Shown: piece after piece, positions 31,201 through 36,478 of the stretch | Position numbering within the stretch: position 1 is the stretch's first letter | Layout: each line of letters begins with the position of its first letter | IMG/VR virus record: IMGVR_UViG_3300024502_000027 | Coordinates: 1-36,630 of that record | Length of the DNA stretch: 36,630 nt | Strand: one strand, 5' to 3' | Source: a virus | The notes under the pieces: generated by a model | The model's database searches: none | The model's input: only the letters and a program-made list of their open reading frames with translations | What the model was told of the DNA's origin: nothing | Position numbers and translations under genes: made by a program

Positions 31201-31449
31201 CTACTCCACCGATGATTCTACATTATTTTGTTGCGTAATTGCAACAGTTTTGTATGCCCATTGCAATTTTGGTCCGTTGCCGTTTGTCTTTTCTATTTTC
31301 TCCCTCGACAGTCGGCCAGCCCGACACAGACTTGCAAGCGAACCAGACACGATTCCTGGCTTTAACTCTAGCTGGTCTTGTAACTGTTTTAAGGTTACAG
31401 GTTCGGTAGCGTTCGCCACCATATCGTAAATGCGCTCAGTTGTTCTCAC
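31201..31449 (-). CDS. Winged-helix regulator (82 aa)
   Basis: From the GTG at 31449, which has GGAAAGGGGG just upstream. RTTERIYDMVANATEPVTLKQLQDQLELKPGIVSGSLASLCRAGRLSRE is a clear winged helix: helix, recognition helix around KPGIVSGSLASL, then a wing. A TTG at 31485 would extend it by 12 residues without an RBS. It probably regulates phage transcription. It is followed by an intrinsic terminator. Confidence 0.65.
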   Translation of the reverse strand: MRTTERIYDMVANATEPVTLKQLQDQLELKPGIVSGSLASLCRAGRLSREKIEKTNGNGPKLQWAYKTVAITQQNNVESSVE

Positions 31450-31543
31450 TTTGACCCCCTTTCCATAGTTGTATCGCCCCGACAATTAAGCCTGCGAACC
31501 CGATAATGGCCGCAATTTCTTTTGGCATGAAAAGCATCTCCAT
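31436..31543 (-). CDS. Small membrane protein (35 aa)
   Basis: An ATG at 31543 with AAGAGGAAC upstream starts a 35-residue ORF with one membrane span (IAAIIGFAGLIVGAIQLW) and a polar tail. It fits between the wHTH gene ending at 31553 and the wHTH gene starting at 31449, and its 3' end overlaps the latter in another frame. A different frame over part of the same bases (31486-31692) is also open. Confidence 0.5.
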   Translation of the reverse strand: MEMLFMPKEIAAIIGFAGLIVGAIQLWKGGQSENN

Positions 31544-31692
31544 CTGTTCCTCTTATAAATTTGTGTTGAGCCCTGATCTAAGTTCTTCCAAGTCTGGCAA
31601 CTGAAGCAGCATTTCTTTCCTAATGCTTTGGTGGCCGCTTCCGAGATTTGGGCTATGGTTGGGACGAAAGTACCGCTTTCGGTCTTTGACAT
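31486..31692 (-). CDS. Possible zinc-ribbon protein, alternate frame (68 aa)
   Basis: The frame contains CCFSCQTWKNLDQ and RWRCFSCQKK, a CxxC...CxxC pair with 20-odd residues between, which is unlikely by chance and typical of small zinc ribbons. Against it: there is no strong ribosome binding site, and it overlaps the wHTH gene by 140 bases and the small membrane ORF by 58. It may be a genuine overlapping gene. Confidence 0.4.
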   Translation of the reverse strand: MSKTESGTFVPTIAQISEAATKALGKKCCFSCQTWKNLDQGSTQIYKRNRWRCFSCQKKLRPLSGSQA

Positions 31693-31828
31693 ACCGCCTA
31701 ACCTTTCCCTCGGACAACAGCGAGTTTAGTGCTCTGTAAGCTGTCGTCCTTCCCACTAGGAACCTGTCCATGACTTCCTCTAATGTCACTAGCCTTCTGG
31801 ACATTATGTAACTTTTGATCCGCTCCAC
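31553..31828 (-). CDS. Winged-helix transcription regulator (91 aa)
   Basis: GTG start with AAGGATG upstream. The first 55 residues are a winged helix: RIKSYIMSRRLVTLEEVMDRF, recognition helix VGRTTAYRALNSLLSEGK and wing KVRRYVKDRKRYF. The C-terminal 35 residues are polar and lie over the alternate zinc-ribbon frame. Overlaps the previous gene's 3' end by 131 bases. The two winged-helix genes of this cluster are candidates for lifestyle or late-gene control. Confidence 0.6.
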   Translation of the reverse strand: MERIKSYIMSRRLVTLEEVMDRFLVGRTTAYRALNSLLSEGKVRRYVKDRKRYFRPNHSPNLGSGHQSIRKEMLLQLPDLEELRSGLNTNL

Positions 31829-31928
31829 TTACCATCCTTTTGTAACGTTCCATTGATTCTCTGAGATCGGTCTTGGCAGCCGGAACATACTCAAACTTTG
31901 ACCAATCGGGGTCAAGGATTCTACCCAT
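31698..31928 (-). CDS. Small conserved phage protein starting MGRILDP (76 aa)
   Basis: Starting at the ATG at 31928, the first 38 residues (MGRILDPDWSKFEYVPAAKT, then DLRESMERYKRM) resemble a short phage family of about 35-45 residues beginning RILDP. The remaining ~40 residues are coded over the start of the wHTH gene and look like extension by loss of an earlier stop. Function unknown. Confidence 0.5.
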   Translation of the reverse strand: MGRILDPDWSKFEYVPAAKTDLRESMERYKRMVSGADQKLHNVQKASDIRGSHGQVPSGKDDSLQSTKLAVVRGKG

Positions 31929-32103
31929 GCTCTTCTTCTCCTTCAATCCCTCTGGCCCACTTATAAATTGCGACCGCTGACGATTCAATTTCCTGACATA
32001 GCGCAACGATGGTGTCTCGGTCCGGGTCATAAGATCGCGCCATTTCGTGCTGAAGGCGATTCCCAAGCCGGATAATACGAACTGCGTGATCTGCCTCATA
32101 CAT
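31921..32103 (-). CDS. Small helical protein (60 aa)
   Basis: MYEADHAVRIIRLGNRLQHE and IVALCQEIESSAVAIYKW form two helices with an acidic tail. AGGAGGG lies 6 bases upstream of the ATG, a strong ribosome binding site, so it is probably real. Unrecognised. Confidence 0.6.
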   Translation of the reverse strand: MYEADHAVRIIRLGNRLQHEMARSYDPDRDTIVALCQEIESSAVAIYKWARGIEGEEEHG

Positions 32104-32132
32104 ATTGCCCTCCTATAACATAATTAAAATCA

Positions 32133-32158
32133 TGTAGCCTGTAACGCAACACGCTACA
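32133..32158 (-). terminator. Weak hairpin after the annealing-protein gene
   Basis: A 6-bp inverted repeat (TGTAGC with GCTACA, 14-base loop) is followed on the leftward strand by TGATTTTAATT. It could be a weak terminator. The same stretch also offers TTGCGT-17-TAATTA as a promoter for the next small genes. Confidence 0.3.
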
Positions 32159-32170
32159 AACACAAACCCG

Positions 32171-32719
32171 TCAAGCAGCCAGTTCCCGCTTTCTTGCGTC
32201 TTTTGCGGCGGTGATTGCAGCAACCGCCATTGGGTCTTGCTTCGTTGCGGCAAAGGCAGTTGCAAAGTAATTCTTGAGTTCTTCCACATTTTTAGCTCCT
32301 CGAATTTGTTCTACGAAATTGGTTGCGTCTACTGCGTCAGCTTCAGGCAAGTCCTCGCCTGCGTATATGTAAAGCCCAAGCCCATGCATGGCAATGCACT
32401 TCGCCAGGCAACGCATGATCGCGGTATTAACCTGAAATGCGTCTGGGTTTGGGATTGCTTTATTACGGTGGTCTAGCACCGGCAGTTGGCATGGCAGGGT
32501 CTTATCAAACATCGTGACCTCTACGAATACCATTGCGGTTTCACCAATCTTGCAATACGGCTGGTCAAAATTGGAGCCAAACATATTGACTTCCCACTTT
32601 GCTTTGGGATCGGCTTTAATTGCTTCTTGCCAAGCCCAGGCCCATGAGAGATATGTCAGACCGTTTTTCTTTTCTGTATGGTCGTTGACATTGACCTTAA
32701 GTAAATCAAGCGTGTTCAT
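32171..32719 (-). CDS. Sak3-like single-strand annealing protein (DUF1071)
   Basis: A 182-residue protein of the DUF1071 group, considered phage single-strand annealing proteins of the Sak3 type. Signature stretches: DHTEKKNGLTYLSWAWAWQE near residue 14, CKIGETAMVFVEVTMFD, QVNTAIMRCLAKCIAMHGLGLYIYAGEDLP. It anneals complementary strands during recombination, working with a 5'-3' exonuclease, here encoded at 2077-2673 on the other arm. GGAGGG lies upstream of the ATG. Confidence 0.8.
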   Translation of the reverse strand: MNTLDLLKVNVNDHTEKKNGLTYLSWAWAWQEAIKADPKAKWEVNMFGSNFDQPYCKIGETAMVFVEVTMFDKTLPCQLPVLDHRNKAIPNPDAFQVNTAIMRCLAKCIAMHGLGLYIYAGEDLPEADAVDATNFVEQIRGAKNVEELKNYFATAFAATKQDPMAVAAITAAKDARKRELAA

Positions 32720-32926
32720 TTATACCCTCCTATCTAATTGTTCGTAATCTTCAAGCGTTCTCAGTATGTATTTTAAGGCATCCTGAATATCACGCTCGCC
32801 TTTTGCGTTGTCGCGTATGAATCGCGCAACACCCACGAAGCGGCCGTGATTCAGGTTCATGCCATGAGCGATATCCTCCTGTTCCTGTTGCTCTAACTGT
32901 TGCTGGTGGTATTCAGCGGCGGTCAT
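32720..32926 (-). CDS. Small early helical protein (68 aa)
   Basis: A Gln/Glu-rich N-terminal helix (AAEYHQQQLEQQEQEDIAHG) followed by GRFVGVARFIRDNAKGERDIQDALKYILRTL. GAGGTG precedes the ATG, and the ATG overlaps the stop of the upstream gene. Located directly before the annealing protein, in the same transcript. Function unknown. Confidence 0.6.
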   Translation of the reverse strand: MTAAEYHQQQLEQQEQEDIAHGMNLNHGRFVGVARFIRDNAKGERDIQDALKYILRTLEDYEQLDRRV

Positions 32927-33129
32927 AGTGTCACCTCAATCTCGACTTGCAAAAAGCGAATCTCGTCCAGAATGTTGTCGTACTCGCGCTCTTGCTCAGA
33001 CGTCCATTCTGTCGGTAGATTTTCTAGTGCTTTTTTCTTGTCTTGCCACTTATCAAGTTGTGTAAGCAGCTTCTCTTTTTTGAGAGACATTGATGGTGGT
33101 AGTAGCCATGCACGTTCTGCGTAATTCAT
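32923..33129 (-). CDS. Small coiled-coil protein, first gene of the leftward arm (68 aa)
   Basis: The ATG at 33129 has GAGGAGGG seven bases upstream, so it is preferred over a frame opening at 33198 that would start inside the promoter/operator region. MNYAERAWLLPPSMSLKKEK is followed by a long charged coiled coil (KLLTQLDKWQDKKKALENL to VEIEVTL). First gene after the divergent promoter, so very early expression is likely. Function unknown. Confidence 0.6.
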   Translation of the reverse strand: MNYAERAWLLPPSMSLKKEKLLTQLDKWQDKKKALENLPTEWTSEQEREYDNILDEIRFLQVEIEVTL

Positions 33130-33162
33130 ATTTGCCCTCCTCAGAGCTGCGGCGTTAGTGCC

Positions 33163-33192
33163 GTGTAAGAATCTTACGCCAACTGTGTAAGA
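33163..33192. promoter_or_regulatory. Operator-like repeats in the divergent control region
   Basis: GTGTAAGA occurs at 33163-33170 and 33185-33192, 22 bases apart (about two helical turns). The first copy extends into a perfect GTAAGA-A-TCTTAC palindrome at 33165-33177. The set lies between the first leftward and first rightward genes, as expected for the control region of both early arms. Confidence 0.55.
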
Positions 33193-33221
33193 TTGCAAGC
33201 ACTTTATAACTGTTGTATAAA
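33193..33221 (+). promoter_or_regulatory. Candidate rightward early promoter
   Basis: TTGCAA (33193-33198) and TATAAA (33216-33221) with a 17-base spacer. Transcription would start at or near the ATG at 33228, giving a leaderless or very short leader. The -35 is a palindrome (TTGCAA), and on the opposite strand the same box precedes TAAGAT by 16 bases, so one element could serve both arms. Confidence 0.5.
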
Positions 33222-33227
33222 ACCCAC

Positions 33228-33536
33228 ATGAGTCCCACCCAACGATCCCTAAAACTACTACGCGAGCAGGGTTATTCCGTGTGGATTGTGGAGCATTGGA
33301 ACCACTTTGCCCGCATCCGGCAGGACCTGTTCGGGTGTATCGACCTGCTAGCCATAGGAAACGGGGAGACTGTGGCCGTACAGACCACCAGCAGGGGAAA
33401 TGTTGCGGCGCGGCAGAAGAAGATAGTCGAGAACGAGTATTACCCAGAGATGGTCCGATCAGGCTGGCGGGTGCAGGTCCACGGCTGGGGCAAGCTCAAG
33501 GTCGGCTGGACGGTCAAAATTATTGAACTTAACTAA
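33228..33536 (+). CDS. PDDEXK-like phage nuclease / resolvase-like protein
   Basis: From the ATG at 33228, 102 residues. SPTQRSLKLLREQGYSVWIVEHW, then IRQDLFGCIDLLAIGNGE and VAVQTTSRGNVAARQKKI, form the alpha-beta-beta-beta-alpha core of small restriction-fold nucleases. Acidic residues D in QDLFG and D in CIDLLA lie where the metal site is expected, and VQTTS replaces the usual E-x-K, as in other phage members of this group. First gene of the rightward arm. Activity not proven. Confidence 0.6.
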   Translation: MSPTQRSLKLLREQGYSVWIVEHWNHFARIRQDLFGCIDLLAIGNGETVAVQTTSRGNVAARQKKIVENEYYPEMVRSGWRVQVHGWGKLKVGWTVKIIELN

Positions 33537-33550
33537 ATCCGTGGTATCCT
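33523..33550 (+). promoter_or_regulatory. Candidate promoter for the structured RNA
   Basis: TTGAAC (33523-33528) and TATCCT (33545-33550) with a 16-base spacer span the end of the nuclease gene. Initiation about 7 bases later would place the RNA start next to the first hairpin of the structured RNA below. Confidence 0.4.
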
Positions 33551-33555
33551 AGCGG

Positions 33556-33701
33556 TGTCAGCGGTGTGGCAGCCGTTGGAATCTCAGGAAACCCAGAGTA
33601 TTTAGCGGGTGTGTGTAGTTGTGTAGTTGGTTCTCCTGAGGACTCATTCCATAACTGCCCATGCCAGGGCCACGCCCGCTAAGTGTTCTGGGTTTTTTTT
33701 C
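33556..33701 (+). ncRNA. Structured non-coding RNA / riboregulator with intrinsic terminator
   Basis: About 145 gene-free bases hold four helices: P1 33560-33565/33573-33578 (6 bp); P2 33583-33593/33629-33640 (11 bp, one bulge); P3 33591-33613/33671-33693 (23 consecutive pairs, some G-U); P4 33657-33660/33667-33670. P3 is followed at once by eight T residues. P2 crosses P3 (its right arm lies in the P3 loop and the left arms share three bases), so the two are alternative or form a pseudoknot. This is the expected layout of either a terminated small RNA or a terminator/antiterminator switch ahead of the replication genes. I know no matching family. Confidence 0.65.
33591..33700 (+). terminator. 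23-bp stem plus T8 intrinsic terminator
   Basis: Arms 33591-33613 and 33671-33693 pair at every position, with G-U wobbles mainly in the middle, enclosing a 57-base loop. TTTTTTTT follows at 33693-33700. It would end the nuclease or small-RNA transcript unless the competing upstream helix forms. Confidence 0.7.
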
Positions 33702-33924
33702 GTCCGCTGACCGTACTCCGCACGATAGCAAGGCCGTAACCCCGGTGCGTGGAAGAAAAGGGTAGTTTCAAGGCTAACGACTTGAAGCCGCTGGGCGCAC
33801 CCATGAGGCGGAAGGATTGGGTTCGGTTTCGACCGAGGTGGAAAGCTCTCGTTACTCTCCTGTCTCTGGGGGGTAAGGGGGGCTTTGGGTGGAAAGTATG
33901 TATTAAAGACTATCAGGAGGCTTT
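33701..33924 (+). other. Gene-free structured leader before the HNH gene
   Basis: No convincing ORF. Several inverted repeats are present: GGTGCG/CGCACC (33744-33749 with 33796-33801) enclosing TTCAAG/CTTGAA (33767-33772 with 33781-33786); a competing TGGG-CGCA-CCCA tetraloop hairpin (33792-33803); and TCGGT-TTCG-ACCGA (33823-33836). It ends with TCAGGAGGC as ribosome binding site for the gene at 33925. It may be a long 5' leader, a second RNA or an origin; I cannot tell which. Confidence 0.5.
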
Positions 33925-34455
33925 ATGAGAGTTGTAGACTACCTGAAGGCAAAATATGGGATGCAGCAGCCGACAACGATGCTTTATGCAGAAGCACAGG
34001 CTTTTAACATCAAATATCCTTTGTCTAAGGGATGGATGTGGAAATGCGGAGAAAAAGAAATCACGCCAGAGATGGCAAGCAAACTTCGCGCATTGCTTAC
34101 AAAGCAGGTAGAAAAAAATCACCCTAGATCAGATTCTGCGTTACGGGGATTGAAAATTCTTGAAGATGCGCACATAGAATTAAAAAACATACCAGACGCA
34201 AAATCGAAGGATTTTTTGTCCAGCAAAGCATGGTTAAGGGCTAGGTTGATGGCCTTAAAACAGCATGGAAATAAATGCCAGTCCTGCGGTCGTGGGCCAA
34301 ATGATGATGCAAAATTAAATGTGGATCACATAAAACCGAGAAGGTTGTTTCCGGAGCTTGCATTAGACATTACAAACTTACAGGTATTATGCTCTGAGTG
34401 TAACGAAGGCAAAGGAAACTGGGATTTGACTGATTTTCGAGGAGGAAAATCATGA
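33925..34455 (+). CDS. HNH endonuclease with unknown N-terminal domain
   Basis: A 176-residue protein. Residues 1-65 (MRVVDYLKAKYGMQQPTTML, AFNIKYPLSKGWMWKCG, EITPEMASKLRALL) form a small helical domain seen in some phage HNH proteins. The HNH domain is complete: C118-C121 (KCQSCG), D134-H135 (NVDHIKP), N151, and C156-C159-N160 (LCSECN) with EGKGNWD. AGGAGG lies 8 bases upstream of the ATG. It follows the structured leader and precedes the replication gene by ATGA overlap. Possible roles are packaging, replication or homing. Confidence 0.75.
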   Translation: MRVVDYLKAKYGMQQPTTMLYAEAQAFNIKYPLSKGWMWKCGEKEITPEMASKLRALLTKQVEKNHPRSDSALRGLKILEDAHIELKNIPDAKSKDFLSSKAWLRARLMALKQHGNKCQSCGRGPNDDAKLNVDHIKPRRLFPELALDITNLQVLCSECNEGKGNWDLTDFRGGKS

Positions 34456-34832
34456 TTGATTTCGAAGAGTTCTGGAAGCACTACCCTAGAAAAGTAGCTA
34501 AGGCAGATGCTCGCAAAGCATGGCTACAAACAAAAGATTACCGACCAGATTTACAAACACTGATCGCCGCAGTTATGGCCCATTGCAAGACAGAACAATG
34601 GATGCGTAATTCAGGTGCGTTTATTCCCTATCCGGCCACTTGGTTGCGCGGGGAGCGTTGGGAAGATGAGCTCACCATCGTCTTGCCAGATGTCGTAAAC
34701 GAGCAACCTTGGCACGAAACCGCAAGCGGAATCGAAGCCAAAGGAAAAGAACTCGGTTTAGACCCATCTCAATTTGGCTCCTTCCCTGCGTTTAAGGTTG
34801 CTGTCATGCGCCAAGCAATGAAGGCTGCATGA
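34452..34832 (+). CDS. Phage replication-associated protein (C-terminal O-like domain)
   Basis: A 126-residue protein containing FEEFWKHYPRKVAKADARKAW and the later FIPYPATWLRGERWEDEL. This pair of motifs defines the C-terminal region of many phage replication initiation (O/DnaD-like) proteins; here it stands alone, without the N-terminal DNA-binding part. It probably helps load host helicase or primosome proteins, as no phage helicase or polymerase is visible. Both ends overlap neighbours by 4 bases. Confidence 0.6.
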   Translation: MIDFEEFWKHYPRKVAKADARKAWLQTKDYRPDLQTLIAAVMAHCKTEQWMRNSGAFIPYPATWLRGERWEDELTIVLPDVVNEQPWHETASGIEAKGKELGLDPSQFGSFPAFKVAVMRQAMKAA

Positions 34833-35215
34833 TCCTGACTTCTAATAATCGTGACGTTGCCAAGCAGCTTGTGGAATCTGCTGCGGATGGCATGGTTTTG
34901 GAGATCAGAAAACCCAAGCGTTCCTTGGACCAGAACCGCTACTACTGGGCCATACTGACCGACATCTCAGAGCAAGTCGTACCCGGCAAGGCATATGAGC
35001 CGAGTATGTGGCACGAGTACCTGAGAGCGTTGTTTCTGCCGGAGAGAATGGTGGAGCTTCCAGACGGCAGCATGAAGATGCTAGAAGCGAGTACGTCAGA
35101 ACTTAGGGTAAACGAGTTTACAGAGTATTTGGAAAAGGTTATAAAGTGGTCAGCCGAGCATGATGTAGTTTTTTCTGAGGAGACAAAAAACTATGGATCA
35201 AGCAGTTGCGTGTAA
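34829..35215 (+). CDS. ninB: NinB-like recombination protein (copy 2)
   Basis: A 128-residue protein nearly identical in sequence to copy 1 at 168-554, with the same RSLDQNRYYW block. Differences are scattered third-base changes plus a few conservative substitutions, and the C-terminus reads YGSSSCV instead of YGTVRGV. Here it follows the replication gene by ATGA overlap, a natural operon arrangement, so this is likely the resident copy. Confidence 0.85.
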   Translation: MILTSNNRDVAKQLVESAADGMVLEIRKPKRSLDQNRYYWAILTDISEQVVPGKAYEPSMWHEYLRALFLPERMVELPDGSMKMLEASTSELRVNEFTEYLEKVIKWSAEHDVVFSEETKNYGSSSCV

Positions 35216-35495
35216 GAGATTGTTGTCAGCAGTCGTCAGTCTTGCGGTACGAGATTCCTGCCAAACACCAGGCAAAAAGATGCTGAATCAAATACCAAGG
35301 GATGCGCTAGATTTTTTGTTTAACCACAGCGACGGGTACTTAGAGTTGTTAGATTTTGACCCAGAACAATTTCGCAAGAAATTGGTGTCGGTAATGTATA
35401 CGAAGAATCCAAACCCACCTTATAGTCTTTCACAAGCGGATTGCAGGAATCTACGAATCAATTATCAGATGTGGTGCAATGAAAATAGACTATAA
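35193..35495 (+). CDS. Conserved small protein of the ninB module (copy 2)
   Basis: 100 residues, homologous along its length to the protein at 532-831 (LLDFDPEQFRKKLVSVMY, DCRNLRINYQMWCNE). GAGGAG precedes the ATG inside ninB. Its last codons diverge from copy 1 where the methyltransferase cassette begins, ending ENRL instead of EQG. Confidence 0.7.
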   Translation: MDQAVACKRLLSAVVSLAVRDSCQTPGKKMLNQIPRDALDFLFNHSDGYLELLDFDPEQFRKKLVSVMYTKNPNPPYSLSQADCRNLRINYQMWCNENRL

Positions 35496-35589
35496 ATTAT
35501 TTGGCTTGAGGGAACCCGATTTAGGCGAAACACCGCTAAGTTGGGAAGAGGTTTTAGTGTGGTTGAGGATTAGGAGGAACGATGAATGA
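35479..35589 (+). CDS. Small ORF leading into the methyltransferase (36 aa)
   Basis: An ATG overlapping the end of the previous gene opens MKIDYKLFGLREPDLGETPL followed by SWEEVLVWLRIRRNDE. The final codons contain the AGGAGG that serves the methyltransferase. The peptide is present only in the Dcm-bearing copy of the module. Its length and position fit a leader or small regulatory protein; otherwise unknown. Confidence 0.45.
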   Translation: MKIDYKLFGLREPDLGETPLSWEEVLVWLRIRRNDE

Positions 35590-36478
35590 GTTGGCTCTTT
35601 TCGCAGGCGCTGGTGGAGGAATACTTGGGGGACACTTGCTTGGATGGCGAACCGTCTGTGCAGTTGAATGGGAACCCTACGCAGCTTGCATACTTGCCGC
35701 AAGACAAAATGACGGACTTCTCCCGAGTTTCCCGATTTGGGATGACGTTCAGACCTTTGACGGCAGACCGTGGCGAGGAATTGTTGACGTCATATCTGGA
35801 GGATTTCCATGCCAAGACATCTCCGCAGCCGGAAAGGGCGCAGGAATTGACGGAGAGCGATCAGGAATGTGGCGAGAAATGGCAAGGATCATTCACGAAG
35901 TACGACCAAGATTCGTGTTCGTGGAAAACTCACCAATGCTCACTTCTCGGGGGCTTGGAACCGTTCTTGGAGACTTGGCCGCGATGGGGTTTGATGCGCG
36001 GTGGGGAGTGCTGGGAGCAGCAGATGTTGGCGCACCACACCAACGCGACCGAATTTGGATCAGAGCCAACGTTGCCAACACCAACAGCAAGCATGATGCC
36101 ATGCGAGGGTACGGTCAGAATGATGCGGAAACAATGGTTAGACGGAGAGTTTACATTGGAGGAAGCGTCAGCAATAGCGGGCCGAGATGTGAGGAAGGCT
36201 CAAGGAAAAGTTGCAATGTGGCCGACACCAGTGAAATCGGATTCCCAAGCCCGCAGACCGAGCAAGGGCTGGAAAGGGGACTCGGATTTGCCATCGGTAG
36301 TTTGGCAAGTGGATGGTGGGATAGAGAACCCGGAGAAACCCCCCGCACAGTTGAACGCGGATTGGGTCGAATGGTTAATGGGGTGGCCGCTAGGGTGGAC
36401 AGACTTAAAGCCATTGGAAACGGACAAGTACCACTTGTGGCTGCAACAGCATGGGAAGATCTAGGTGACCAAAGATGA
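35582..36478 (+). CDS. C5 cytosine DNA methyltransferase
   Basis: A 298-residue Dcm-type enzyme that methylates cytosine C5 in DNA. Motif I is LALFAGAGG at 4-12, motif IV GGFPCQDIS with catalytic C77, motif VI ENSP at 115-118, motif VIII QRDRIWI at 154-160, and motif X GNGQVPLVAA near 279-288. The target-recognition region (about 165-270) is short. No restriction enzyme is next to it, so it probably protects phage DNA against host restriction. The ATG is only 4 bases after AGGAGG. A 292-codon second frame lies entirely within it. Confidence 0.9.
   Translation: MNELALFAGAGGGILGGHLLGWRTVCAVEWEPYAACILAARQNDGLLPSFPIWDDVQTFDGRPWRGIVDVISGGFPCQDISAAGKGAGIDGERSGMWREMARIIHEVRPRFVFVENSPMLTSRGLGTVLGDLAAMGFDARWGVLGAADVGAPHQRDRIWIRANVANTNSKHDAMRGYGQNDAETMVRRRVYIGGSVSNSGPRCEEGSRKSCNVADTSEIGFPSPQTEQGLERGLGFAIGSLASGWWDREPGETPRTVERGLGRMVNGVAARVDRLKAIGNGQVPLVAATAWEDLGDQR
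35586..36464 (+). CDS. Overprinted +1-frame ORF inside the C5 methyltransferase (292 aa)
   Basis: The ORF starts at an ATG 4 bases downstream of the methyltransferase ATG and stops 14 bases before its end. AGGAGG (35572-35577) is 8 bases from this ATG, better spacing than for the methyltransferase. The product is Trp-rich, beginning MSWLFSQALVEEYLGDTCLD, with SCSWKTHQCSLLGGLEPF, ETWPRWGLMRGGECW, paired WPTP/LPTP motifs, and a C-terminal LNADWVEWLMGWPLGWTDLK. I recall database proteins with the same MSW start and WVEWLMGWP ending, but these could be translations of the same overlap in other phages. No catalytic motif recognised. Confidence 0.55.
   Translation: MSWLFSQALVEEYLGDTCLDGEPSVQLNGNPTQLAYLPQDKMTDFSRVSRFGMTFRPLTADRGEELLTSYLEDFHAKTSPQPERAQELTESDQECGEKWQGSFTKYDQDSCSWKTHQCSLLGGLEPFLETWPRWGLMRGGECWEQQMLAHHTNATEFGSEPTLPTPTASMMPCEGTVRMMRKQWLDGEFTLEEASAIAGRDVRKAQGKVAMWPTPVKSDSQARRPSKGWKGDSDLPSVVWQVDGGIENPEKPPAQLNADWVEWLMGWPLGWTDLKPLETDKYHLWLQQHGKI

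Noticed and set aside
33813-33840. tRNA T-arm-like GGTTCG...CGACC
   Set aside because: It folds better as a 5-bp tetraloop hairpin, and no acceptor stem, D-arm or anticodon arm can be placed around it.
33556-34455. IscB/IshB-type system (structured RNA plus HNH protein)
   Set aside because: The HNH protein has no RuvC motifs, no arginine-rich bridge helix and no PLMP-type N-terminus, and the RNA ends in its own terminator before the gene, so a guide-RNA nuclease is not supported.
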